Part shown: piece after piece, positions 12,067 through 21,066 of the stretch
How positions within the stretch are numbered: the stretch's first letter is position 1
Layout: each line of letters starts with the position of its first letter
Assembly: GCA_051453625.1 (NCBI GenBank)
Contig: JBOZIK010000001.1
Span: 156,211,300 to 156,232,642 of the forward strand
Direction: 5' to 3'
Origin: Welwitschia mirabilis
Lineage: Eukaryota > Gnetophyta > Gnetopsida > Welwitschiales
Length of the DNA stretch: 21,343 nt
Notes under the pieces: generated by a model
What the model was told of the DNA's origin: nothing
The model's database searches: none
Seen by the model: the letters and a program-made list of their open reading frames with translations, nothing else
Position numbers and translations under genes: made by a program

Positions 12067-12210
12067 CTTTTTAATCCCTAGAATTTTAGCTAAGTCTTTA
12101 AGAAGGAGGTCAATATAATGAGCAACATAGGGTGTCTAATAAATTTAAGGAAAGTATAACATTATTAATCTACTAGCTACTTTATATGCAAATCCATTAT
12201 TAGTGACAAC

Positions 12211-12334
12211 CTAAAGAAACATAAAATAAATAAATGTATTAGTCCAAGTTACATAATTAAATGTAAACTTAGGTAGTTAGGTATTAATAAGCAATGTCAT
12301 CAAGAAATTACATTTCATAACTTTATAAGCTTAC
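12211..12334 (-). other. Intron of the hAT transposase (124 bp)
   Basis: On the minus strand the exon ending KVGKQKVAQ (GCACAA) meets a donor GTAAGC at 12334. The acceptor TTTCTTTAG ends at 12211 and the next exon starts GTTGTCACT, encoding VVTNNG. Removing the 124 bases joins two blocks that are adjacent in hAT proteins, namely the segment before and the segment holding the core V-x-T-D-N-G motif. The second Asp-type residue is N here (VVTNNG), another sign of decay. Confidence 0.8.
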
Positions 12335-13259
12335 TTGTGCTACCTTTTGCTTACCAACCTTCATAATTACCTTCTATAACTCTTCAAATATAGACTTAGC
12401 ATTTTTTACACTGCTTTAGGAACATCATTCCAAATATTGAAGATGCCATAAAATTAATTAAAGATTTATTCCTCTTATCCACCAATCCATCATGCAAAAT
12501 GCTGCATCCGTGCTTATCCCATAATTTTTTATGGGAATTCATAATACCCTCAATGTCATGCTTTACATATTAAAGCATGGATATCCTCATCCTTTTATAT
12601 GTAGGAATTATGAAATTAACAAATCCACATTCTGCAGTGACATCAGAAATTCTCTAAAACATGGGAGGAGGAGTAAATGTATGAAATGGAAATTCCTTAG
12701 AGTACCAAAATTGCATAAGTATATTGTGTGCCCTTTGATTTAGCTTCTTCTATTACATGCAAGATCTTTTCTATGATTTGCTGTGTGCTAGCCCCATGAC
12801 GAAAAGGAAAGAAGTGAATAGGACTACTCAAACATCCACGAGGAGGCTACTAATTATGGATTCATGTAGCAAATGATGATGCAAATGAATAATTTGTTTG
12901 TATAGGAGAAGAAAAGCTAAGAATAGATGCACCAACAGTAGGAGATGGGGAAATGGCTATCTATAATACTTCTACCTTGCATTTTAGAAATGTAATGCTC
13001 AAATCCTTCCATAGTTCTCTTTATAACTCATGGAATTTTAGTCCTATGATCTTCCACACATCTTGTACTTGCTCTTTCCATTTTCATTTCTACCAATATA
13101 TTAACAAGATTTGATTTTTATTACTTTCTTGCCTTTCTTTTAACCAAATAAGCATGCATCTCCTGAATAATGCTAAAACCAGAAATTTTGTTGCAAGACA
13201 TAATACCATGCATGGAAGTTGAGTGATATAATATTTCATGTGATTAACACCACATCAAA

Positions 13260-14380
13260 ATGTCATTTGATAATAACTTCATTTTCAACATTCAAGATCA
13301 TTTTCATTAGGTCTAGTTATGTGTTCTTAATATGGATCATGAGGAGACATTATGAAAGTATAAGCACTTTGGCTTAATAAACTTAAATTGTAAAAGGCCC
13401 TAAAAGAAAACAAAGGGTGTGACAGTTCCCATAACTAAAAATTTAAAATGCTAAATTAGAAATAAAGAAAAAGGTAATGCATAGTTAAGAAAAACGATAT
13501 GCATGTAATGCCACAAAGTAAGGACATTATTTCAAATCAAGGACAACCCAAATCAACCATGCACATATATTAGTATTGTCTTCAATGTAGATGTATTTAT
13601 ACAATTTTAGGAGCCATTGTGAAGATTAATCTCTTAAGAAGTATACATGCATAAATTTTTAATATTATATAAATACATCTAGATTTTACAATCTTGTCTC
13701 ATTTACTAATTTACAAAACCACTATTGAAGACATAATGTAGATCATTGATTATTAGAAGTCTTAGATTAATATAATTATATGTAATAGAAAATAAAAAAT
13801 AAACAAAATTAAAAGTGCCATGAAAGAGATCAAAAGCAACATGTTTGAAATATGCAAATTTTTCTAAGGATAGTCTATTTGAGGGAAGAAACTTATTACT
13901 ACAAATTATTAAGTAATGAAAATTGAAAAATAAAATGCTTCATATTAAGAACACTACTTAAAAAATTGTGATTTGTATTTTTAAAGAAAAAGATAAATAA
14001 TATAAAGTAAAAACAGAATTCATCTAAAGCAAAACTGATAGAAATTCCTTAATGAAGCAAGAAAAATGCCTTAATGAAATAATCACGAAAATGAAAAGCT
14101 CTTTTTAATGAATGAAAACAAAAAATCTTGATATTACTTTGAAATTTGAATATTGATTATAGAACTAATAAAAGCAATATACTCTAACTTTAATATGCTT
14201 AAGAAAATCCATAGAAAATGAGTGAATCACTAATGAAGTAAGGACATTCAGATTCTCAAAGCTATAGATGTTGCTAATTCTCTAAGTAAAGAAAGTTTCT
14301 CCCTGTGAAACTCATTTTATAATGCTGTTGTGTGTCTTCTATCATTGACTTTTAAAGCTAAGTTTTTACTTTTTTTCACC
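13260..14380. other. AT-rich stretch without a recognisable gene
   Basis: This interval lies upstream of the dead hAT gene on its own strand, so its promoter and left terminal repeat should fall here. I could not identify an 11-30-bp inverted repeat pairing with the region below 10180. Reading frames are short and low in complexity. No protein family was recognised. Confidence 0.45.
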
Positions 14381-14388
14381 TAATAAGT

Positions 14389-14428
14389 GGTGACTAGTCA
14401 CCCTATAATGAAATGGTGACTAGTCACC
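14389..14428. repeat. Two perfect 14-bp palindromes beside a 10-N gap
   Basis: GGTGACTAGTCACC occurs at 14389-14402 and again at 14415-14428, 26 bases apart. With CACCTAATAAGTGG before and CACCTAAAAA after, the block looks like the last units of a ~26-bp tandem array that stops at the 10-N run beginning at 14435. The gap may hide more units. Function is unknown. Confidence 0.8.
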
Positions 14429-14434
14429 TAAAAA

Positions 14435-14444
14435 NNNNNNNNNN
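14435..14444. other. Assembly gap, 10 N
   Basis: Ten undetermined bases directly follow the palindromic repeats, which suggests that a short-unit tandem array stopped the assembly. Confidence 0.95.
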
Positions 14445-15600
14445 TATTAAACATAGATTAACTTCTAAATTATTAAAGCTTAAACATGAAATGTTGAGAG
14501 CCTTGTGATAGTATGTTCTAGTGTAAGAGATGAGGTATCAGAAAGTTATGCATGGTGAGCCTTTTTATACATTGTGTCATTCTATTAGTACATGATTGTG
14601 TTTTTTACTAGAAAGTTATAGAAATAAGGGATCATATCCTTTTAAGGTTTCATATGACATGTGATATGTGGTGGATCTATCAAAATACTATAAGATGCAT
14701 GACATCATAGTCCTAAATGATCATTAATTTTATTAAAGACCTAGCACAATATCAATTTTCAAGGACCAAAAGCTAGAGTTTGGAGAGTCTTTTCATGATG
14801 TTTATGATTTATTCTTTTGGTAAGAATATGAATCTCCTTTATTTCAAAATAAAGAAAGGTCTTCTATTTCATTATGATCAGTTCCTTTGATTTACTTAAA
14901 AAATGTTATCCAATTTCATAAAAATTTCAACTACAGTGACAGTTCTTACGCATAGTTTCAAAGAAGAGAAAATGAATGAGTCATATTTTATGGCTTATGG
15001 AAGCTCCTACGATAGAGTATGTTTACAAATGCAATGTTATGATTCTTGAGAAAATCCTATCTATTTTGTTTTATGTATTTCATGTTGTAACATAGTAACA
15101 ATAGAATAAAAAATATTCATCTAATTAAAAAAATAATAAATGCAAATAGTCTATTAAAAAAAGAAAATAAAAATTATTATATCTACTTAAAAAAACCAAT
15201 GATTTTTTAGAAGTTCCTTTAAAATAAATAAGATATAGAATGTAATTTTTATTTTTCGATATATCCATAACTTTTGAGACTTGTTTAGAGATAATAATGG
15301 AATAGAATATCATTTCATGTGAAGAAATTTGTGAATAAATCTAAATATTAGCTTTAATGAAGGTAATAGATGCTGAAGGCCTATATTGAAAAAATGTTAA
15401 AGTGGGACGTATCTCTTTTTCAGGAAATAATTTATAAAAACTTAATAAGACATTAGGATTTGGACCTAAAAAATAGTATAATAACAAATTTTTATGTTAT
15501 TTAAGAAGGGAAATAAAGTAGATTCAAATATTCTAAATGGATTGTAATTTGCAATACTTTTATAAAAATTTTAAGAACTATCATTGAAGTAAATATTAGT
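14445..15600. other. AT-rich stretch upstream of the LINE, no domain read
   Basis: The 5' half of the LINE (endonuclease and first reverse transcriptase blocks) should lie here if the element were full length. I could not recognise the endonuclease motifs or the fingers region in any plus-strand frame. The 62-codon minus frame at 15125-15313 is low in complexity and probably chance. Confidence 0.4.
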
Positions 15601-15609
15601 ATATGGATA

Positions 15610-16770
15610 AAGGAATATAAACTTTAACAATTTATCACATAGGTTTCTAGTAATATTGTTCCATACTATATCATCTAATTATCTTAAAACAACTTATTGA
15701 TAAAGCTAATGCTCTAAGGCACAAAAGAAAAAAATAAACTTAATTGTTTGTTGGATTTATCTAAAGCATATGATTTGGTCATTATGATTAAACTTTGGTA
15801 GCAATTATAGAAATATTGGAACTATAGTATCTTTGTTATTAATAATATAGAAGTTATATACAAAGGCATGTATTTAACTTACAAATAGTATTTTATAAGA
15901 AGAGTTCTATTGATGCTAAGAAACATTGTCCTCTTTCTCCTACATTTTTTAGGATATGTACTAATGAAATAGAGGCTTAAATAAATGAAATTTTTTCTAA
16001 TCATTTTACACAAGTAGGGATCTATCTTATGAAGCAAAATTTACAATATATGTTATATATTTTACATAAATTCTAATATCAGTCTAAAAATAAGATTAAT
16101 GTCAAAAACTTAAAGTTATGATTCTTGGCATGTGTAGTATTAATTTTTGTTTTCAAATATGCAATAACAAGTTAAAATTATTCCATCCTATAAATAATTA
16201 GGTTTGAAATGGTTTATAGTTATAGATATATAGGTAGAATAAGTGCATGAATCAAAGAGTTAGTAGAGGCATGAAAGTCTTATTCACCTTAAAAACAAAT
16301 GTAAAAAAGAGAAAATTTTGCATTGAAATATTCATAGAGAACATTTTTTCATTGTTATTGAACTGATAGTTTTGTATACTTATGTTGTTTGAGACCATGG
16401 ATTAGTTTAAAAAAAAATATTGGAAGAAAATAAAAGAAGTTTAAAATTAGTTCTTATTAGAAGAATTTAAGATAAAACATCAAAAGTGATATGATGTTAT
16501 ACTTTTTGAAGCTAAATTGATGAATTTGGATGTCGTAGCTATTAGTTAGCTTTTAGCTTATATTCATAATCCCTTGAATTTCACTGTGGTTAAATTTTCT
16601 AGAAGAGTATCCTGCAAGACTAAAGAAAAAGGTTTAGACTTCTTACAAAAAGATTTTCCTAAAAAATGGGAACATTTAAAATTTTTTTATTATCATTCTA
16701 AATAACATAGAATAACTATAAAATAAAAAGAACTTCAAATGATTTGGAAAAACATAGATGAAAAGAATAT
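15610..16770 (+). pseudogene. LINE (non-LTR retrotransposon) reverse transcriptase, 3' half, decayed
   Basis: Reverse transcriptase copies element RNA at the target site. Plus-strand fragments in changing frames give, in order: IGF then HLIILKQLIDKANA (about 15639-15710), the catalytic block LDLSKAYDLV (15751-15780), and SSIDAKKHCPLSPTFF (about 15903-15950), matching the usual G-(V/I)-x-Q-G-C-P-L-S-P box with Q-G lost. Next come KLKVMILG (about 16106), RVSRGMKVLFTLKTN (about 16257) and EEFKIKHQK*YDVILFEAKL with LDVVAIS*LLAYIHN (about 16460-16576), typical of the C-terminal region of one plant LINE family. The Y-A-D-D box expected near 16050 is not present; the site reads MLYILHKF. Many stops and frameshifts make it dead. 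The clade is not resolved. No poly(A) end or target duplication was found. Confidence 0.8.
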
Positions 16771-18203
16771 TTTTTATTTAAATAATATTAGAGGATGCAT
16801 TTTCACAAAAAGTATATTATTTAAGTACTAATATTTTTATTTGTCTATGGATTTAAATTAGTAGGATAAAATTGAATTCTCAATATTTTAGAATTAAAAT
16901 GGATAGATGATTTTAAATTTCTTGAGAAAAGTATACGTGATTATTATGTGACAAAACACTGTTAAACCTAAATATCACATCTTTCTTAAATTTCCTTTAA
17001 TCAAGAACATATAAAAGAAATAGAACATGAAAGCCAATAATTTGGTTAAATTACGTTAATTTCTAGCTATAACTCTATGTAACTTTATGCATAACATCTT
17101 CTAAATGCATGCCATATACATTTCTTTTACCCTATAGATCTTTACAAACTTATGGATGTAAATAAGAGAATTTTATTTTTAGTTTTAGCTCCACAAAAAG
17201 GACAAGGAAAATCAAGAAAGGGATAACATGTAAGAACACAACCTTAACTAGTGGATAAAATTACTAAATATTTAATTAATAGTTAGAAAAGTATGATGTA
17301 AAAGCCATGTGAAGGAGGCAAATGTGAAAAGGTCAAATTGATTTAATATGAAAAAGATGATATAACTTTGAAAAAAGATGATGTAATTAGAATAAAGAAT
17401 TATTACATCATAAATAATGCATGTAGACAATTTTTCCAAAAACATAAGTGAGTTAATAATGTTTATTTTAAGGATTCAATGTCTCCAATTTGCCATGTAG
17501 TAATAGAAGGGATATAAAAGAAATAGTTTTACATCAAGTGCAATATTTTCAAACTTTTATTAAAATAAAAGAATTAAGGCCTAAAATATCTTCACTTCTC
17601 AAAGCTTAAAAATACTCCTTCCTAACCCCCTTTCATATAGGGAACAATAACAACAATTCTAAAGTGTAAAATAAAGAATAAGTCTTATAAAAGGATTAGT
17701 ATAAAGGTAAGTTTAAATTAATTGATATATTCTTTACTGAATAGCACTATTACATGGTGGAAGAAAGAATTTGTTATTAATGATCTATAATATAAAATAT
17801 TTATTATTATTTTAAGTTAGTAATAATTATTACATGAGTTCTTTTTTTTAAAGTTATTTTTAAGTTGTTGTTATCATAATATGATGTTAACTTATAATGT
17901 TTGTAAATACAAGTATTTTATGTTTAGCAGTTGTAAGCGGATGGATAGAGTTTCATAAGAGGAATATTTTGGAAAGTAGTGTTGGTTCCTAAAAAGAGGT
18001 TTTGATAATATTAGAAGAATTTACAATTTTAAAAGGAAAAAAGTGACCAACAACTCAAATTGTACAATAGCAAGTAGTTAAACCACAAAAACATAAAAGA
18101 AAAATCACTATGAGAGAAAAAATTAAAGCAAAGCAAAACTATGCTAACTTTAATTTGAAGGAAATCAAGGCATGTAATTGCATCAAAGAGTCTATTAGAT
18201 TAT
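16771..18203. other. AT-rich stretch without a recognisable gene
   Basis: The first part may be LINE 3' sequence. The rest shows only short frames. A frame starting at 18110 (MREKIKAKQNY...) runs into the N gap and has no recognisable domain before it. Confidence 0.45.
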
Positions 18204-18733
18204 NNNNNNNNNNNNNNNNNNNNNNNNNNNNNNNNNNNNNNNNNNNNNNNNNNNNNNNNNNNNNNNNNNNNNNNNNNNNNNNNNNNNNNNNNNNNNNNNN
18301 NNNNNNNNNNNNNNNNNNNNNNNNNNNNNNNNNNNNNNNNNNNNNNNNNNNNNNNNNNNNNNNNNNNNNNNNNNNNNNNNNNNNNNNNNNNNNNNNNNNN
18401 NNNNNNNNNNNNNNNNNNNNNNNNNNNNNNNNNNNNNNNNNNNNNNNNNNNNNNNNNNNNNNNNNNNNNNNNNNNNNNNNNNNNNNNNNNNNNNNNNNNN
18501 NNNNNNNNNNNNNNNNNNNNNNNNNNNNNNNNNNNNNNNNNNNNNNNNNNNNNNNNNNNNNNNNNNNNNNNNNNNNNNNNNNNNNNNNNNNNNNNNNNNN
18601 NNNNNNNNNNNNNNNNNNNNNNNNNNNNNNNNNNNNNNNNNNNNNNNNNNNNNNNNNNNNNNNNNNNNNNNNNNNNNNNNNNNNNNNNNNNNNNNNNNNN
18701 NNNNNNNNNNNNNNNNNNNNNNNNNNNNNNNNN
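18204..18733. other. Assembly gap, 530 N
   Basis: A run of 530 undetermined bases. The odd length suggests an estimated gap size rather than a fixed placeholder. Open frames through it on either strand are artefacts of N codons. Confidence 0.95.
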
Positions 18734-18783
18734 AAATTGATCCTAGCTAGCATCCTCATTGGCTTTAACTATTCTATCATTTA

Positions 18784-18880
18784 TACAGTCATTCAAATAA
18801 TGATGTGGATGATAGGCTTTTACAAGTAATCATTTAATGCATTAGCCTCAATATTTGTAAGACGTTTGTATCAAAAATAG
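18784..18880 (+). pseudogene. Doubtful copia RNase H trace
   Basis: In one plus-strand frame the residues YSHSNNDVDDR (18784-18816), followed by CISLN and KTFVSKIGSIV, recall the copia RNase H run Y-S-D-S-D-W-A-G-x-x-D-D-R-K-S-T-S-G with F-L...S-W-x-S-K-K-Q after it. Two residues appear deleted and a stop interrupts the run. The match is short and the rest of the domain would be in the preceding gap, so chance cannot be excluded. Confidence 0.22.
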
Positions 18881-18999
18881 GAAGTATTGTAAACTACTCT
18901 AAATGTTGTAAAATATCATGAAGATTTCATGTTTTTATATCTTTCATTCCAACTCTTCATTATCATGGAAATCTAGTGTAAACCCATATTATATCATGT

Positions 19000-19052
19000 A
19001 AAACTACTCAAAATACCCTATCAAATACAAGTAAGTTAGTAGTGCAATAATG
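19000..19052 (+). repeat. Dispersed repeat, copy 2 (partner at 26-78)
   Basis: This is the same-orientation partner of the repeat at the left edge of the window, about 19 kb away. Here it lies 47 bases upstream of the LTR start. Most of the 250 bases before it (18841-18999) have no partner in the window. Confidence 0.7.
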
Positions 19053-19261
19053 CCTCAATTCAAAGGTAAAAATTTAACTTATTAATTTCTCTAGCTTAAT
19101 GTTATTAAGTTTTAGATTATGTTTTACCAATTGATGTCAAACTAATGTTTTCTTTATAGCAAATTTTGTGTATGTTATGCAGAAGATGTTAAATTACTTG
19201 CAGGTCGAAAGATGGAACTGAAATCATTAACTTTTGAGTACTAGAAACCTGCTAGTTCTTT

Positions 19262-19680
19262 TACCCTCTTAAGGGGTCGACCAAATTTTCAAGGAGTCAA
19301 CCGCACTTGAAGTAGACAGAAAATGAACTGCATTCAGAGGGGTCAACAAAACTTTTTATGAAGTCAACTAGACCTGTAACCTCGAGAACCAGTGTCCCTA
19401 AACTGAATGGCAAGGAGTCGATCAGACCTTTATGGAGTCGACTGAATTTGAGGACTTGATAAACAGTATCACTGGACTGAATGGAAAGGGGTCGACTAGA
19501 CCTATAATGGGGTTGATTGAACCTATGAACTAAGGAATAGTACTCCTAAACTGATTGTAAAGGGGTCGAACGGATCTATGATGGGGTCGACTAGACCTGA
19601 GCACTGTGCAGCTGATACACCTAACCCGATCATCGTGGGGTCGACCAGACACTTGAAGGGGTCGATTGGACCTGATGCTA
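19262..19680 (+). repeat. ~74-bp tandem array of paired GGGGTCGAC words
   Basis: Units start near 19262, 19328, 19403, 19477, 19551 and 19626, giving steps of 66, 75, 74, 74 and 75. Each begins with a CTGAATGG-like word, then carries two related half-units (AAGGGGTCGACYAGACCTAT and ATGGGGTCGACTRGACCT) about 20 bases apart, then a spacer of about 30 bases. GTCGAC, a palindrome, is the best-kept core. The array lies in the U3 part of the LTR, upstream of its TATA box, where enhancer repeats usually sit. Confidence 0.85.
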
Positions 19681-19884
19681 AAAACTAGAAAGAATTTTAT
19701 TAAGTAAAGTTTTGACCAGATAATATTGTAGACGACTAGATTAGGGTCGACCGGACAAGGAGCTGTAAAAAATTAGGACAACCAAATTTCTCACTCAGGC
19801 GATGTGTGTAAGTCACGATAGTAGATGAGGTCGACCAGACTTTTGAGGGGTTAACTGGACAGAACGGAAGAAAAATTTTCTAAT

Positions 19885-19927
19885 CATTATGTATCCATTA
19901 TGTAGCCATTAGGTAGCCATTTATAGC
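19885..19927 (+). repeat. Four 11-bp tandem units in LTR U3
   Basis: CATTATGTATC, CATTATGTAGC, CATTAGGTAGC and CATTTATAGC run head to tail (11, 11, 11 and 10 bases). They look like deaminated forms of the AACGG/CCGTT repeats common just upstream of the TATA box in plant SIRE-type LTRs. The 11-bp step is close to one DNA turn. Confidence 0.7.
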
Positions 19928-19973
19928 GATTAGAAGCACATTTCAAATGTAATAAATCCTAAAAGCTTTCTAA

Positions 19974-19980
19974 TATAAAT
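19974..19980 (+). promoter_or_regulatory. TATA box of LTR copy A
   Basis: TATAAAT lies about 47 bases downstream of the 11-bp repeats, the usual plant LTR arrangement. In copy B the same place reads CCAATATAGGATATAG, so the TATA box is lost there. Confidence 0.5.
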
Positions 19981-20066
19981 AACCAAGACATAGATGACCA
20001 AAAAATATTTTTGAACTATCTTCATTTGGGTGAATCTATTAGATCTGAAAGATCGAGCATTGTAAT

Positions 20067-20166
20067 NNNNNNNNNNNNNNNNNNNNNNNNNNNNNNNNNN
20101 NNNNNNNNNNNNNNNNNNNNNNNNNNNNNNNNNNNNNNNNNNNNNNNNNNNNNNNNNNNNNNNNNN
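20067..20166. other. Assembly gap, 100 N placeholder
   Basis: Exactly 100 N, the usual placeholder for a gap of unknown length. It is bordered by two copies of the same LTR segment, so the true missing length could be anything from zero to a whole element interior. Confidence 0.95.
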
Positions 20167-20167
20167 T

Positions 20168-20462
20168 GGGGTAACCAATGTTCTTACTTAGGCAACTTGT
20201 GTAAGTCATAGCACTAGATGGGATCGACCGAATTTTTGAGGGGTCGACTGGACGGAATGGAAGTAAAATTTTCTAATCATTATGCATCCATTATATAGTT
20301 GTTAGGTAGCTATTTTCTAGTCATTTATAGCTGTTGAAAGTACATTTCAAATGTAATAAACCCTAAAATCCTTCCAATATAGGATATAGATGATGAAAAA
20401 ATCTTTTAGAACTATTTTCATTTGGGTGAATCTATTAGATCTGAAAGATCGAGCATTGTAAT
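20168..20462 (+). repeat. LTR segment, copy B, after the gap
   Basis: This is the partner of 19775-20066 and continues without a break into the R/U5-like part of the LTR. Relative to copy A it has an extra 11-12-base unit (TTTTCTAGTCAT region), lacks the ATAACCAAGAC stretch, and differs at many bases. The divergence is too high for simple sequencing error. Confidence 0.9.
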
Positions 20463-21066
20463 CTTGTGACTTTTACAATTGTATCTTAGCATCTATATTT
20501 CTGACCAAATAAGATCTACCATTGGCATCATCTCTACATTTAAGATTAGATTAAGATCTTCATTTGTTTTGCATCTACAAGACAAGAGCTCTATCAAATC
20601 TACTAAATCAAGAACAAGTGATATCCATGCTCAAAAGGCATTATTACATCACTATCTTTTCCTCGATACGTGTACGCTTCACTGTGTGCATTGTGGAAGG
20701 TTGATACTAAGCCTTAAAAAGTCCATTCAAAGGTTGAGACTAAGCCTGGAAAAGTTTGTTTATAAAGGTTACAGGTGAACCTAGAATACCTTGTGGAGTA
20801 ACGAAGATCTGAGATCTAGCTTGGGGATAAGCTGATCATCGAGAGTGGAGTAGGAGGATTCCCGAACCACTATAAATCCAGCTTGCATTCAATTAGTATT
20901 TTTGTGCTTTCAGTTATTGTTTCTCTACTTCCATTATTTTGTTATATCATGCACATTTTAGATTAGTTTATTATTATATGTAATTTTTATTTAAGATTGG
21001 ATTTATTTATTTTATTGGAATTTTTAAAGAACCTATTAACTTTCCCCCAATTTCTCGATCCTGTCA

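Larger units (their letters stand above)
10183..13215 (-). pseudogene. hAT-superfamily transposase gene (BED/DUF659 type), dead copy with introns
   Basis: hAT transposases cut and paste DNA using an RNase H-like core. On the minus strand the order is complete. A BED zinc-finger remnant lies near 13215-13130 (SCNKISG...MHAYL), then a FFPFRHGASTQ linker (about 12810). The DUF659 region follows: QFWYSKEFPFHTF at 12713, DKHGCSILHDGLVDKRNKS and NFMASSIFGMMFLK. Next are VVTNNGFAYK and TPYVAHYIDLLLKDLAKI (12210-12067), EGRIYSHFHHLFCKFSKGKE with CSITIFAMNYILLDSL (from 11947), and PIVKDLCKVDEERPSIVFLY. The C-terminal region reads YNGQLQIDLHATTHILNPCY, WENYG, CNWSIFKHLHTKKHNKLTIK and FVLVHYNLRL, with an acidic tail ending near 10183. 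At least nine in-frame stops and several frameshifts make it inactive. Four introns have GT..AG borders. Terminal inverted repeats and an 8-bp target duplication were not found. Confidence 0.92.
19775..20066 (+). repeat. LTR segment, copy A, ending at the 100-N gap
   Basis: About 292 bases match copy B (20168-20462) with frequent substitutions and several small indels. Both carry two GTCGAC-type words, the AATTTTCTAATCATTATG run, CATTTCAAATGTAATAAA and a shared end. The final 44 bases (20023-20066) are identical to the end of copy B (20419-20462), and copy A stops exactly there at the gap. Confidence 0.9.
19100..21066 (+). mobile_element. Large copia LTR, SIRE/Maximus-like, containing a gap
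   Basis: An LTR carries the promoter and poly(A) signals of a retrotransposon. The block opens with TGTTATTAAGTTTTAGAT and ACCAATTGATGTCAAACT, like the start of plant SIRE/Maximus LTRs as I remember them. It then holds a GGGGTCGAC tandem array, 11-bp repeats, TATAAAT (19974), and the phrases GACTAAGCCTGGAAAAG and CCGAACCACTATAAATCC. It closes with AAAGAACCTATTAACTTTCC and GATCCTGTCA, a mutated form of the C-rich end of such LTRs. No PBS follows and no polypurine tract precedes, which fits a solo LTR. A 5' and a 3' LTR fused across the 100-N gap would also fit. The target duplication was not found, so both ends are approximate. It keeps many CpG sites and is probably younger than the other elements. 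Confidence 0.7.

Noticed and set aside
12531-12743. 70-codon plus frame
   Set aside because: It is the opposite-strand shadow of the hAT transposase segment that encodes QFWYSKEFPF through DKHGCSILHDG on the minus strand.
18110-18829. 239-codon plus frame and 206-codon minus frame through the large N gap
   Set aside because: Almost all of their length is undetermined sequence read as X; only about 30 real codons lie at each end, without a coherent domain across both sides.
19262-19680. CRISPR-like array
   Set aside because: The half-units are degenerate, spacers are themselves repeated, and the context is a plant LTR, so it is an ordinary tandem repeat.
19930-20211. Frames on both strands through the 100-N gap
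   Set aside because: They are held open by N codons and lie in LTR sequence that is not protein-coding.
20479-20778. 99-codon plus frame
   Set aside because: It lies inside the R/U5-like part of the copia LTR, and its serine- and leucine-rich translation has no recognisable domain.
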